DNA from: Chthoniobacterales bacterium
GTDB taxonomy: Bacteria; Verrucomicrobiota; Verrucomicrobiia; Chthoniobacterales; JAATET01
DNA: 57,207 nucleotides
Reading direction: 5' to 3'
Assembly: GCA_036569045.1 (NCBI GenBank)
Contig: DATCRI010000034.1
Location: 1 to 57,207 of the forward strand
The notes under the pieces were generated by a model. That model searched no databases. It worked only from the letters and a program-made list of their open reading frames with translations, and was not told where the DNA came from. Shown piece by piece: positions 14,479 through 26,786 of this stretch. Positions within the stretch are counted from its first letter, which is position 1. Each line of letters starts with the position of its first letter. Both the position numbers and the translations under genes were made by a program.

Positions 14479-16794
14479 TCAGTGCTTCTTCGACTGGGCG
14501 GCGGTGAACCAGTCGACGTTGCCGAACGGGTTGCCCATGCCGCCGCCCGCGGCGGCGCGCTGGCCGCCCTCGCGACGGGGACCGCGATCCGCGTTGTCGC
14601 GTTGCGGACGTTCGCCGCGGCGCTGCGGGCCGAGCTCGGGCCGGGCCTTCAACGAGAGGGCGATGCGCTTGCGGGCGAGGTCCACTTCGGTGACCGTCGC
14701 CATCACCTTCTGGCCGACCTTGAGAATGTCGGCGGGGTTTTTGACGAACTGATCGCTGAGCTGGCTGATGTGGGCAAGGCCGTCCTGATGGACGCCGATG
14801 TCGATGAACGCGCCGAAGGCCGTGACGTTCGTGACGATGCCGGGCAGCTTCAGGCCGATCGTGAGGTCTTCCATTTTCTCGACGCCCTCGGCGAAGCTGA
14901 AGGCTTCGAACTGCTCGCGCGGGTCGCGCCCGGGCTTCGCGAGCTCGGCGAGGATGTCGGTGATCGTCGGGAGGCCGACCTCGTCGGTGACGTATTTTTT
15001 CGGATCGATCTTCGCGCGCTTCGCACCGTCCTTGAGCAAGTCGGTGACGGTGCAGCCGAGGTCGGCGGCCATCCTGTCGACGAGTGGATAACGCTCGGGG
15101 TGCACGGCGCTGGCGTCGAGCGGATGCGCGCCGTCGCGGATGCGGAGGAAGCCGGCGGCTTGCTCGAAGGCTTTCGGGCCGAGGCCGGAGACGGTTTTCA
15201 ACTCGTCGCGGGACTTGAACGGACCGTTCGAGTCGCGGTGCGAGACGATGCCCGCGGCCGTGCGGCTGTTCAGGCCGGAGACGTAGGTGAGAAGGTGCTT
15301 GCTGGCGGTGTTGAGTTCCACGCCCACGCCGTTCACGCACGAGACGACGACGTCGTCGAGGCTGCGCTTCAGGGCGGACTGGTCGACATCGTGCTGGTAT
15401 TGGCCGACGCCGATCGATTTCGGGTCGAGCTTCACCAGCTCGGCGAGGGGATCCATCAGACGGCGACCGATCGAGACCGCGCCGCGCACGGTGACGTCGT
15501 GGTCGGGGAATTCCTCGCGGGCGACATCGCTGGCGCTGTAGATCGACGCGCCGGATTCGCTCACCATCACGATGGCGACGCTGGCGGGCAGGCCGAGCTT
15601 GCGGACGAAGCCTTCGGTTTCGCGGGAGGCGGTGCCGTTGCCGATGGCGATGGCCTCGACTTTGAATTTCTCGACGCAGGTCTTGATGATGTGCGCGGCC
15701 TCCATGCGCTCGCGGTCGCTCTTCTCGGGATAGATGACGTCGTTCGCGAGGAGTTTGCCCTGCTTGTCGAGGAGGACGATCTTGCAGCCGGTGCGGAAGC
15801 CGGGGTCGATCCCGAGCACGGCGCGCTGGCCGAGCGGCGAGGCGAGCAGGAGTTCGCGGAGGTTGTCGGCGAAGACGCGGATCGCCTCCTCGTCGGCCTT
15901 CTTTTTGTAGAACAGGCGGGCCTCGCCCTCCATCGCGTAGCCAAGCAGGCGCTTGTAGCAATCATGCGCGGCGAGCTTGACCTGCTCGCCGGCGGGGGTG
16001 GCGTTCTTGACGAACAGGCGCTCGAGAATGCCGAGCGCGGCGCTTTCCTCGGGCGTGAGACGCGCGTAGAGAAAGCCCTCGGTCTCGCCGCGGCGGATGG
16101 CAAGAATGCGGTGCGACGGCGACTTTGCGGCGGGTTCGCTCCAGTCGAAGTAGTCCTTGAACTTCGCGCCCTCGGTTTCCTTGCCGGTGAGCACCTTGGA
16201 TTTCAGGACGCCCTCGTTGAGGTAGAGGTCGCGAAGCTTTGCGCGGGCGGTGGCGTCGTCGGCCATGCGCTCGGCAAGAATGTCGCGGGCGCCGAGGAGG
16301 ACGTCGGCGATGGAATTGAGCGTGTTCGTCTTGGCGTCGACGGTGACGCTGGCGCCAACGTGCGGCGCGGCTTCCTTCTCGGGATCGGTCGCCGGGTCCT
16401 GTGCCCAGAGGAGTTCGGAAAGGGGTTCGAGGCCGAGTTCCTTCGCGATGGTGGCCCGGGTGCGCTTCTTCGGGCGGAACGGGAGGTAGAGATCCTCGAG
16501 TGTCGTGAGCGTCTCGGCGGCGTCGATTTTCGCCTTCAGTTCGAGGGTGAGCAGCTTGCGCTCCTCAAGCGAGCTGACGATGGCCTCGCGGCGCTTGTCG
16601 AGTTCGCCGAGCTGGTCGAGACGGTCGCGGATCGCGGTGATGGCGACTTCGTCGAGTTCGCCGGTGCGCTCCTTGCGGTAGCGGGCGATGAAGGGAACGG
16701 TGGCGCCTTCCTCGAGAAGGACGGCCGTCGCGGCGACCTGGCGGGGCTGGAGGCTGAGTTCCTGGGAGACTTTGAGGAGATGTTGCTCGATCAC
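14479..16794 (-). CDS. tex: RNA-binding transcription accessory protein Tex
   Basis: This is a cytoplasmic nucleic-acid-binding protein of the Tex/Spt6 family, 771 residues from a GTG at 16794 (an upstream open extension of 82 codons is spurious). N-terminal helical regions include QVAATAVLLEEGATVPFIARYRKE. A YqgF-like RNase-H fold follows with VLGIDPGFRTGCK. Helix-hairpin-helix segments lie around LNTASKHLLTYVSGLN and TVSGLGPKAFEQAAGFLRI. The C-terminal S1 RNA-binding domain reads GIVTNVTAFGAFIDIGVHQDGLAHISQLS. The tail is Gly/Arg-rich. Length and domain order match Tex closely. It is convergent with the alpha/beta hydrolase; no operon partner is evident. Confidence 0.96.
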   Translation of the reverse strand: MIEQHLLKVSQELSLQPRQVAATAVLLEEGATVPFIARYRKERTGELDEVAITAIRDRLDQLGELDKRREAIVSSLEERKLLTLELKAKIDAAETLTTLEDLYLPFRPKKRTRATIAKELGLEPLSELLWAQDPATDPEKEAAPHVGASVTVDAKTNTLNSIADVLLGARDILAERMADDATARAKLRDLYLNEGVLKSKVLTGKETEGAKFKDYFDWSEPAAKSPSHRILAIRRGETEGFLYARLTPEESAALGILERLFVKNATPAGEQVKLAAHDCYKRLLGYAMEGEARLFYKKKADEEAIRVFADNLRELLLASPLGQRAVLGIDPGFRTGCKIVLLDKQGKLLANDVIYPEKSDRERMEAAHIIKTCVEKFKVEAIAIGNGTASRETEGFVRKLGLPASVAIVMVSESGASIYSASDVAREEFPDHDVTVRGAVSIGRRLMDPLAELVKLDPKSIGVGQYQHDVDQSALKRSLDDVVVSCVNGVGVELNTASKHLLTYVSGLNSRTAAGIVSHRDSNGPFKSRDELKTVSGLGPKAFEQAAGFLRIRDGAHPLDASAVHPERYPLVDRMAADLGCTVTDLLKDGAKRAKIDPKKYVTDEVGLPTITDILAELAKPGRDPREQFEAFSFAEGVEKMEDLTIGLKLPGIVTNVTAFGAFIDIGVHQDGLAHISQLSDQFVKNPADILKVGQKVMATVTEVDLARKRIALSLKARPELGPQRRGERPQRDNADRGPRREGGQRAAAGGGMGNPFGNVDWFTAAQSKKH

Positions 16795-16909
16795 GGGACG
16801 AAAATTGGAAATTGGGAAAGGGCGGCAATGATCGAAAGTCCGCCCGCGGAAGGGAAGCCGGAAGACGCTTTGCCGGCGGGCAACGCCGGGGCCAAGAATG
16901 CCGGCCTGG

Positions 16910-17740
16910 CTAGCGAATTTCGACGAGCGTGCCGACCGGGAGGAGGGCGAAGAGTTCCTTCGCGGTCTTTTCCGGCAGGCGGACGCAGCCGTGCGAGGCC
17001 GGGTAGCCCATTTGCGGACCGGCATGCAAACCGAAATCACGGCAGGAAAGGCGCAGGAAGAAGGGCATGCGGGCCGGATAAATCGTGGATTTCCATTGCC
17101 GGTATTTGTTCGTGATGAGGTAGCGGCCGGGCGGGGTGGGGGTGGACTCCTTGCCGGAGCAGACCGGGGAGGTGAGAAGGACGGTTTCGTCCTTCCAGAC
17201 GGTGGCTCGCTGGCTTGCGAGGTCGACGCGCACGCGGTAGCGCGTGGGTTCCGACCCGGGCTGGATGCCCATCAGAATGCACATGATGCGGAGGTGCCCG
17301 GCCCGGGCGGCCTGCCAGAGCGCGAACGTCTGGTTTTTCCGGGATTCGCGATGGGGGTCGGCTCCCGCCGCGAGGAGCAGGCGCACTGCGGGCTCATTGC
17401 CAATGGCCGCGGCAAACATCAGGGGCGTGTAGCCGGTCTCGAGGCGCAGGTAGTAGGCGAGTTCCTCGTCGTGGTAGCGCGCGCGGAGGGCGTCCGCCGC
17501 GGCGGTGTGCGGGAGCTCGGCCTCGGGATTTCCGCCGTCGTTGAGGGCGAGGCGCAGCCGTTCGACATCCCCATCCGCGATGGCCTCGAAAACCGCGACG
17601 GCAAAGGTTTCCTCCGGGCCGGGAGTCGGCGAGGGGACCGGGCTCGCCGCGGGCTCAGCGGCGGCGGCCGATCCGAGGATCGCGAATCCAAACCACAGGG
17701 CAATGACGGGCCGCAGCATGGGAAACAGGGGGTGTGCCAT
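16910..17740 (-). CDS. Ankyrin-repeat L,D-transpeptidase (YkuD domain)
   Basis: This is an exported 276-residue protein. A signal peptide ends near GSAAAA; an internal Met at residue 8 is an alternative start. Residues 45-165 contain two or three ankyrin repeats (TPLMFAAAIGNEPAVRLLLAAGADP). Residues 170-276 form a YkuD L,D-transpeptidase domain with the catalytic motif LHAGPQMGYPASHGCVRL; Cys252 is the nucleophile. The enzyme would form 3-3 cross-links or attach proteins to peptidoglycan in the periplasm. The ankyrin fusion is uncommon and may recruit a protein partner. It is divergent from nothing nearby; metH lies behind it on the same strand. Confidence 0.88.
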   Translation of the reverse strand: MAHPLFPMLRPVIALWFGFAILGSAAAAEPAASPVPSPTPGPEETFAVAVFEAIADGDVERLRLALNDGGNPEAELPHTAAADALRARYHDEELAYYLRLETGYTPLMFAAAIGNEPAVRLLLAAGADPHRESRKNQTFALWQAARAGHLRIMCILMGIQPGSEPTRYRVRVDLASQRATVWKDETVLLTSPVCSGKESTPTPPGRYLITNKYRQWKSTIYPARMPFFLRLSCRDFGLHAGPQMGYPASHGCVRLPEKTAKELFALLPVGTLVEIR

Positions 17741-17973
17741 CGAAACCTAAGGCGGGCCGGGCACGGGCCGCAAGGCTGCGGAAATACAGGGGGCTGGCGG
17801 CGGATTTTTTTTTGACGAACGGGACGCAATTCGGCATCCCGAAAAGAAATTGGTCAGTTCTCGAAAACTCCCTGATGATGGGCGCTACTCGCACGCGCAA
17901 GTGGCGGATCTACGAGAAGGCGCTCTGAGGGCCGGCGGTGCATGCGCCCCGCCGCACGGGATCGACCACGTCC
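17741..17973. other. Intergenic region between the L,D-transpeptidase gene and metH end
   Basis: This 233-base stretch holds a run of nine T residues (around 17805) and a GC-rich partial dyad around 17930-17955 that could weakly terminate metH. I found no convincing gene in it. A 17-codon frame at 17875-17928 (MMGATRTRKWRIYEKAL) has no ribosome site or recognisable homology and is not called. Confidence 0.5.
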
Positions 17974-21675
<3,702 letters not shown>

Positions 21676-21693
21676 CGGTAAAACGAAAAAATT

Positions 21694-21719
21694 AACGCAT
21701 CAAAATATATTGATGCGTT
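21694..21719 (-). promoter_or_regulatory. Perfect palindrome upstream of metH (operator or terminator)
   Basis: AACGCATCAA (21694-21703) and TTGATGCGTT (21710-21719) are exact inverted arms separated by the six bases AATATA. The site lies 18 bases before the metH ATG and 30 bases after the antiporter stop, both on the minus strand. The core ATCAA-N6-TTGAT looks like a dimeric repressor site; an ArsR-type regulator sensing S-adenosylhomocysteine (SahR-like) is one candidate. In the transcribed sense the arms are followed by AATTTTTTCG, so an intrinsic terminator for the antiporter gene is the competing reading. The low-GC stem favours the operator interpretation slightly. Confidence 0.6.
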
Positions 21720-21749
21720 TGTGGGGTTCAAGGGGCGAATTGGGGAAGG

Positions 21750-23498
21750 TCAGGCGTCGCCGAACAGGTCCCGGCGCACGCGTTCGCGCTCGCGGTCGAT
21801 GTGATCGAACGTGGCGCCGAGCGAACGGAGGACGAACTCGGTCATGGTGAGGGCGACTTCGCCCTCGGCGGTGACGACCTGATCCGCGCCGGCGCGATCG
21901 AGAGCGAGCGATTCGTTGAGGTAGTTCGCGCGGGCGAGGACGCGGATTTCGGGATTCAATTCCCGGGCGATGCGGATGGCCTCGGCGACGTGGGCGACGT
22001 TCGAAGCGGTGAAGATGAGGGCCTCGGCGCTGCGGATGCCGGCGGCTTCGAGGGTCTGGCGGCTGCCGGCCTCGCCGTAGACTGCGGGCAGGCCGCTGGA
22101 GCGCAGGGAGCGCACGGTGTCGACGTTCATTTCGACGATGGTGGGGCGAATGCCGTTGCGCTCGAGGATGCGTTTCACGGTGCGGCCGACTGGGCCGTAG
22201 CCGACGACGATGGCAGAATGCTCGTCGTCGCTGGTGGGGACGGCCGGGCCGTCGGGAAGCCGCTCCGGCGGGTTTAGCCAGCGGGAAAGCCGGCCGTGGC
22301 GGGCGAGCCAGGCGTTGATCTTCGGAGTGGCCTTGTAGAGGAGCGGGTTGAGGGTGATCGAAATGATCGCGGCGCTCACGAGGACGTTGAGTGCGCTCTC
22401 GGGCAGAACATTCAGATCCCGCCCCATCGCGGCGAGGATGAACGAGAATTCGCCGATCTGCGCGAGGGCTACGGCGACGCCGAGAGAAACCTGGAATGGG
22501 TAACGGAGCAGGCGAACGACGAGGAATGCGGCGAGCGACTTGCCCAGGATGACGACGATGGTCGCCAGCGCGATGAGTTGCCAGTCCTGCGAGAGGCGGG
22601 TGACATCGAAGAGCATGCCGACCGAAACGAAGAACAGCACGGCGAAGGCGTCGCGGAACGGCAGGGCCTCGGTCGCGGCGCGGTTGCTGAACTCCGACTG
22701 GCCGACGACCATGCCCGCAAGGAAGGCGCCGAGGGCCATCGACGCGCCGAAGAGCTTCGCGGAGACGACGGCCACGCCGAGGGCGAGCACGAGGATCGTC
22801 AGCATGAACAGCTCCCGCGAGCCGGTGCGGGCGACGTATTCGAGAATCTTCGGAATCACGAACCGACCGAGCGCAAACGTGAGGAGGATGAGGGCGGCGA
22901 GCTTCAGCAACGCGATGCCGACGGCGCCGGCGATGGCTTTGGCCGAGTCCGCGCCCCATCCGGCGTCGCCCGCCGTGGCGCCGACGAGCGCGGGCAGCAA
23001 CACGAGCGCGATCACGGTAAAAATGTCCTCCACGACAAGCCAGCCGACGGCGATGTGGCCGGTGCGGGTATGCAGTGCGCCGTGGTCCGAGAGAACACGG
23101 ACGAGCACGACCGTGCTCGCGACCGAGATCGAGAGGCCGAAGACGAGGCCGGCGGTCCAGTCCCAGCCGCAGAAATGCGTGGCAAGGGCGCCGAGCAGCG
23201 TGGCGGCGGCAATCTGCGCGAGCGCGCCGGGGATGGCGATTCGCCGCACGGCGAGCAGCTCCTTGATGTGAAACTGCAGGCCGACGCCGAACATCAGGAG
23301 GATCACCCCGATCTCCGCCATCTGGCTGGCAAGGTCCTCGTCCGCGTCGAAGCCGGGGGAGTGCGGGCTGACGGCAATGCCCGCGAGCAGGTAGCCAACG
23401 ATCGGCGACAGGCCGAGGCGTGTGGTGATGAACCCGAAAATCAGCGCGGCGGTCAGACCGCCCGTGAACGTGAGAATGAGGTTGAGGCTGTCGTGCAC
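21750..23498 (-). CDS. CPA2 monovalent cation:proton antiporter with RCK domain (KefB/YbaL-like)
   Basis: This is an inner-membrane antiporter of the CPA2 family, 582 residues from a GTG at 23498 (an ATG at 23546 would add 16 residues that do not fit the family). The transporter part of about 12 helices includes SPIVGYLLAGIAVSPHSPGF and the FGVGLQFHIKEL segment. The C-terminus is a Rossmann-type RCK/TrkA-N domain (SAIVVGYGPVGRTVKRILERNG), which binds NAD(H) or nucleotides and gates the transporter. The order resembles E. coli YbaL. It is divergent from a second CPA2 antiporter across 119 bases, a shared promoter region. Confidence 0.92.
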   Translation of the reverse strand: MHDSLNLILTFTGGLTAALIFGFITTRLGLSPIVGYLLAGIAVSPHSPGFDADEDLASQMAEIGVILLMFGVGLQFHIKELLAVRRIAIPGALAQIAAATLLGALATHFCGWDWTAGLVFGLSISVASTVVLVRVLSDHGALHTRTGHIAVGWLVVEDIFTVIALVLLPALVGATAGDAGWGADSAKAIAGAVGIALLKLAALILLTFALGRFVIPKILEYVARTGSRELFMLTILVLALGVAVVSAKLFGASMALGAFLAGMVVGQSEFSNRAATEALPFRDAFAVLFFVSVGMLFDVTRLSQDWQLIALATIVVILGKSLAAFLVVRLLRYPFQVSLGVAVALAQIGEFSFILAAMGRDLNVLPESALNVLVSAAIISITLNPLLYKATPKINAWLARHGRLSRWLNPPERLPDGPAVPTSDDEHSAIVVGYGPVGRTVKRILERNGIRPTIVEMNVDTVRSLRSSGLPAVYGEAGSRQTLEAAGIRSAEALIFTASNVAHVAEAIRIARELNPEIRVLARANYLNESLALDRAGADQVVTAEGEVALTMTEFVLRSLGATFDHIDRERERVRRDLFGDA

Positions 23499-23617
23499 GG
23501 CGCGGGAAGTCTCCGCGCGACCCGCTGGCGTGGCCAGTCGAAACAAGCTTTTACGGATTTTTACCCGTTATCGCGGGTGACGATTGACTCTCCGCGGCAC
23601 GCCTCGGAAGATGGCGC

Positions 23618-25654
23618 GTGCACGACCTCGCATTTCTCCAGGATCTCTCGCTGGTGATGATCGTCGCCGCCTTGGCGACGATCCTTTTTCGGCAATTCAA
23701 GCAGCCGGTGGTGCTCGGCTACATCCTGGCCGGATTCGTCATCGGCCCGCACACGCCGGCGATGTTCGGCTTCATTTCCGACGAGGAAAACATCCAGACG
23801 CTGGCCGAGCTGGGCGTGATTTTCCTGATGTTCGCACTCGGGCTTGAATTCAGTCTGCGGAAGTTGAAAGCCGTGGGCGCGACCGCCTTCATTGCGGCGG
23901 CCCTCGAGATTTTGCTGATGATCTGGGCGGGCTACCAGCTTGGGCTGGCCTTTGGGTGGAGCCAGATGGATGCCATCTTTCTCGGCGCGATCCTTTCGAT
24001 CTCGTCGACGACGATCATCATCAAGGCGCTGGAGGGCCTGGGAAAGACCAAGGAGCGTTTCGCGAGTCTCATTTTCGGCATTCTCATCGTGGAGGACATC
24101 CTCGCGATCGTGATGATTGCGCTCCTGTCCGGGTTTGCGACCACGGGGGAATTCGTCGCCCGCGAGATCGGGATGACGATCGTCGGTCTCTGCAGCTTCC
24201 TGGGAGGGTTGCTCGTGGTCGGTCTGATCGCCGTGCCGCGGCTGTTGAACTACGTGGCGAAGTTTCGCAGTAACGAGATGCTGCTCGTGACGGTGGTGGG
24301 ACTGTGCTTCGGGGTATCGCTGCTTACCGTCAAGCTCGGCTACAGTGTGGCGTTGGGGGCGTTCCTCATCGGGGCTATCATCGCCGAGGCGCGACAGATC
24401 GCGAAAGTCGAGGCGCTCATGCATCCCGTGCGCGACCTTTTCAGCGCGGTGTTCTTCGTTTCGATCGGCCTGCTCATCGATCCGGCGCTGATTGCGAAAT
24501 ACGCCGTGCCGATCGTGCTCATCACGGCGGTGGTCGTGGCCGGAAAAGTGATCACTTGCTCGCTGGGCTGCCTGGCCGCCGGCAACGACATGCGCACGTC
24601 CATGCGTGTCGGCATGGGCCTCGCGCAGATCGGCGAATTCTCGTTCATCATCGCGTCGCTGGGACTTACGCTGAAGGTGACGAGCGATTTCATCTATCCG
24701 ATCGCAGTGGCGGTCTCGGCGGTGACGACGCTGCTCACGCCTTATCTCATCAAAAGCTCCGACGGGCTTGTCGCGTGGTTCGACCGGGTCGCGCCGCGTC
24801 CCGTGGTGGATGTGGTGGACGCCTACAGCAAATGGGTGGGGGCGATCGGTGAAAAGCGCAGCAGCAGCATGGCGACGAAGATCCTCGGCAAGCTCGCGTG
24901 GCAGATCGCCCTGAACTTCCTGCTTGCGACGGGCGTCTTCATCGCGGCGGTGGTGATCCATGCGCGCTACGGAGCGCAGTGGGACGATGGATTCCCCGGC
25001 GGCCGCGACAGCCTGAAGGCGACGATCTGGCTCGCCGCGTTGCTGGTGAGCTTTCCGTGCCTGATCGCGATCTGGCGGAAGATCCAAGCCGGCGGGATGA
25101 TGATTGCGGAGCTGAGCGTGAGCCCGAAGACGGCGGGATCGAACACCTCGGCGCTGCGGGCGATGATCTCGGGAATGGTGCTGCTCGTGGGCTCGGGCGT
25201 GATGCTCGTGTGGCTACTGGTGCTGAGCGCGACGCTGATGCCGTCGTGGAAGACGCTGCTCGCGGCCTCCGGGATCGCCCTTGTCGTCGGCATCCTGCTC
25301 TACCGCGCGGCGGTGAAGCTCTACGCGCGGGCGCAGTTCGCGCTGCACGACACCTTCGCGCAGGAGCCGGACCCCGATGACCATCCGCTCGCGGTGAAGA
25401 TTCCCTCGCTGTTGCGCGAGGCGAAGCTCGATGCCGTGAAGATTCCGGCCGATGCCGTGGCGGTGGGCTCGATGATCTCGGAGCTGAAGCTGCGCAGCGA
25501 GACCGGCGCGAGCATCGTGGGCATCGAGCGTGGCGGGACGAGCGTGATCAATCCGCCGCCCGAGGAGGAGATCCTGGTCGATGACGAGGTGATGCTGCTC
25601 GGCAGTCCGCAGCAGCTCGCCTCCGCCCGCGCGTTGCTGCTGCGCAGCGCCTAG
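23618..25654 (+). CDS. CPA2 cation:proton antiporter with C-terminal TrkA-C domain
   Basis: This is a 678-residue inner-membrane antiporter starting at a GTG. The CPA2 transporter part has KQPVVLGYILAGFVIGPHTP and LFMFALGLEFSLRKLK-like segments, and a second cluster of helices around residues 420-560 (WQIALNFLLATGVFI, SGMVLLVGSGVMLVW). The C-terminal 80 residues form a TrkA-C ligand-binding domain (AVGSMISELKLRSETGASIVGIERGG, ending VMLLGSPQQL). No TrkA-N Rossmann domain is present, so it differs in regulation from its divergent neighbour. It is likely involved in potassium or sodium/proton homeostasis; ion specificity is unknown. Confidence 0.9.
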   Translation: MHDLAFLQDLSLVMIVAALATILFRQFKQPVVLGYILAGFVIGPHTPAMFGFISDEENIQTLAELGVIFLMFALGLEFSLRKLKAVGATAFIAAALEILLMIWAGYQLGLAFGWSQMDAIFLGAILSISSTTIIIKALEGLGKTKERFASLIFGILIVEDILAIVMIALLSGFATTGEFVAREIGMTIVGLCSFLGGLLVVGLIAVPRLLNYVAKFRSNEMLLVTVVGLCFGVSLLTVKLGYSVALGAFLIGAIIAEARQIAKVEALMHPVRDLFSAVFFVSIGLLIDPALIAKYAVPIVLITAVVVAGKVITCSLGCLAAGNDMRTSMRVGMGLAQIGEFSFIIASLGLTLKVTSDFIYPIAVAVSAVTTLLTPYLIKSSDGLVAWFDRVAPRPVVDVVDAYSKWVGAIGEKRSSSMATKILGKLAWQIALNFLLATGVFIAAVVIHARYGAQWDDGFPGGRDSLKATIWLAALLVSFPCLIAIWRKIQAGGMMIAELSVSPKTAGSNTSALRAMISGMVLLVGSGVMLVWLLVLSATLMPSWKTLLAASGIALVVGILLYRAAVKLYARAQFALHDTFAQEPDPDDHPLAVKIPSLLREAKLDAVKIPADAVAVGSMISELKLRSETGASIVGIERGGTSVINPPPEEEILVDDEVMLLGSPQQLASARALLLRSA

Positions 25655-25691
25655 CCAGCCGGCATTTTCGGGGTAGGTTGGCTTACCCCCA

Positions 25692-26786
25692 ATGAGCCGC
25701 ATTCGTTTCGAGATTCTGCCCCCTGTCGATCGTCCCGAGGAGCCGCTCGTGCTCTGCGGCAACGTGCCGGCGCTGGGAGAATGGGATGCCGCGCGCGGGT
25801 TGCGACTGCGCTGGGAGGGGGAGCGGCATGTCGGCTTGATCGAGGCGGAGACCGGAACGGCCCTCGAATACAAGGTGCTGCGCGGGAGCTGGGAAGCGGA
25901 GGCGGTGGACGCGTGGGGCAGCGTGCCGCCGAATGCGCGGCACGAAGTGTGGCTGGATGCGACGGTCTACCGCACGGTGGCGGATTGGAAGGATCGCTAC
26001 GCCGGCCGGCTGACCCGGGACCGCGTGTATTCGCGCGGGCTGGCGGCGTGGCGGGAGCTGCTCATCTGGCTGCCGCCGGGTTACGCCACGCATCCCGACC
26101 AGCGGTTTCCCGTGCTGTATTTCAACGATGGCGCGAACGTGTTCGATCCCGAGACGAGCCCGATCACGAAGGTGGACCTTGCGGTCGACGAGTGGGTGCG
26201 GCGCCTCGTGGCGGAGCGGTCGATGCGAGAGTGTCTCGTGGTCGGGATCTGCCATCCCGACGGATTTGCGGATGGGATGCGAAGCGAGCGGGAGGTCGAC
26301 CTGTCGGTGGAACTCGGCGGCGCGGCCTACGCGCAATTTCTGGCCACGGACCTCGTGCCGGCGATCGACCAGCGCTATCGGACGGTCCCGAAAGCCGAGG
26401 CGCGGCTCATTGGCGGGACGGCCCTGGGCGGACTGAACGCGTTTTACACCGCGCTCCACCATCCGGATGTCTTTGGCCGGATGCTTGGCCTGTCGACGAT
26501 CTTTGGGGATCTGTCGGGAGACGAGGGCGGTGGCAAATGCGGCGCATTGCGGATGCTGGCCGGTCGCGCGGACCTGCCGGCCGGGTCACGCTTCTATTTC
26601 GATCACGGCACCGAGGGGCCGGATGCCGGACTCGGTGATTGTCACCGCGAGCTTGCGGAGCTTCTGCGCGCCCGGGGATGGGAGGATGGCCGGGAATTTC
26701 GCATCCTGCGCGTGATCGGCGGCCGGCACGACGAGGCGTCGTGGCGCACGCGGCTGGGGGACGCGCTGCGCTTCCTTGCGGGCTAG
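25692..26786 (+). CDS. CBM20-esterase D-like protein lacking the catalytic serine
   Basis: This is a 364-residue protein with no signal peptide. Residues 3-90 resemble a CBM20 starch-binding module (LCGNVPALGEWDAARGLRL, EYKVLRGSWEAEAVDAWG). Residues 105-364 resemble the esterase D/enterochelin esterase hydrolase fold: VLYFNDGANVFDPETS, DLVPAIDQRYR, and the expected late histidine in GGRHDEASW. The nucleophile elbow, however, reads GGTALGG where the family has G-x-S-x-G, so the catalytic serine is Ala244 (codon 26421-26423). The protein is therefore probably non-catalytic or uses an altered mechanism. Its stop shares the palindrome CTAG with the stop of the convergent DUF6580 gene. Confidence 0.8.
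   Translation: MSRIRFEILPPVDRPEEPLVLCGNVPALGEWDAARGLRLRWEGERHVGLIEAETGTALEYKVLRGSWEAEAVDAWGSVPPNARHEVWLDATVYRTVADWKDRYAGRLTRDRVYSRGLAAWRELLIWLPPGYATHPDQRFPVLYFNDGANVFDPETSPITKVDLAVDEWVRRLVAERSMRECLVVGICHPDGFADGMRSEREVDLSVELGGAAYAQFLATDLVPAIDQRYRTVPKAEARLIGGTALGGLNAFYTALHHPDVFGRMLGLSTIFGDLSGDEGGGKCGALRMLAGRADLPAGSRFYFDHGTEGPDAGLGDCHRELAELLRARGWEDGREFRILRVIGGRHDEASWRTRLGDALRFLAG

Noticed and set aside
14482-17115. An 877-codon plus-strand open frame opposite tex and the L,D-transpeptidase
   Set aside because: It spans two real genes on the other strand and has no recognisable domain; codon bias of tex explains it.
17875-17928. A 17-codon small frame (MMGATRTRKWRIYEKAL)
   Set aside because: No ribosome site, no recognised family and no supporting context. 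It may be chance.
23499-23617. ACCCG/CGGGT hairpin between the two antiporter genes
   Set aside because: A five-base stem is too short to distinguish from chance in GC-rich DNA.
25670-25689. GGGGTA/TACCCC inverted repeat just before the CBM20-esterase ATG
   Set aside because: The arms are only six bases, there is no T run, and it is not repeated elsewhere near related genes. It is weak as terminator or operator.
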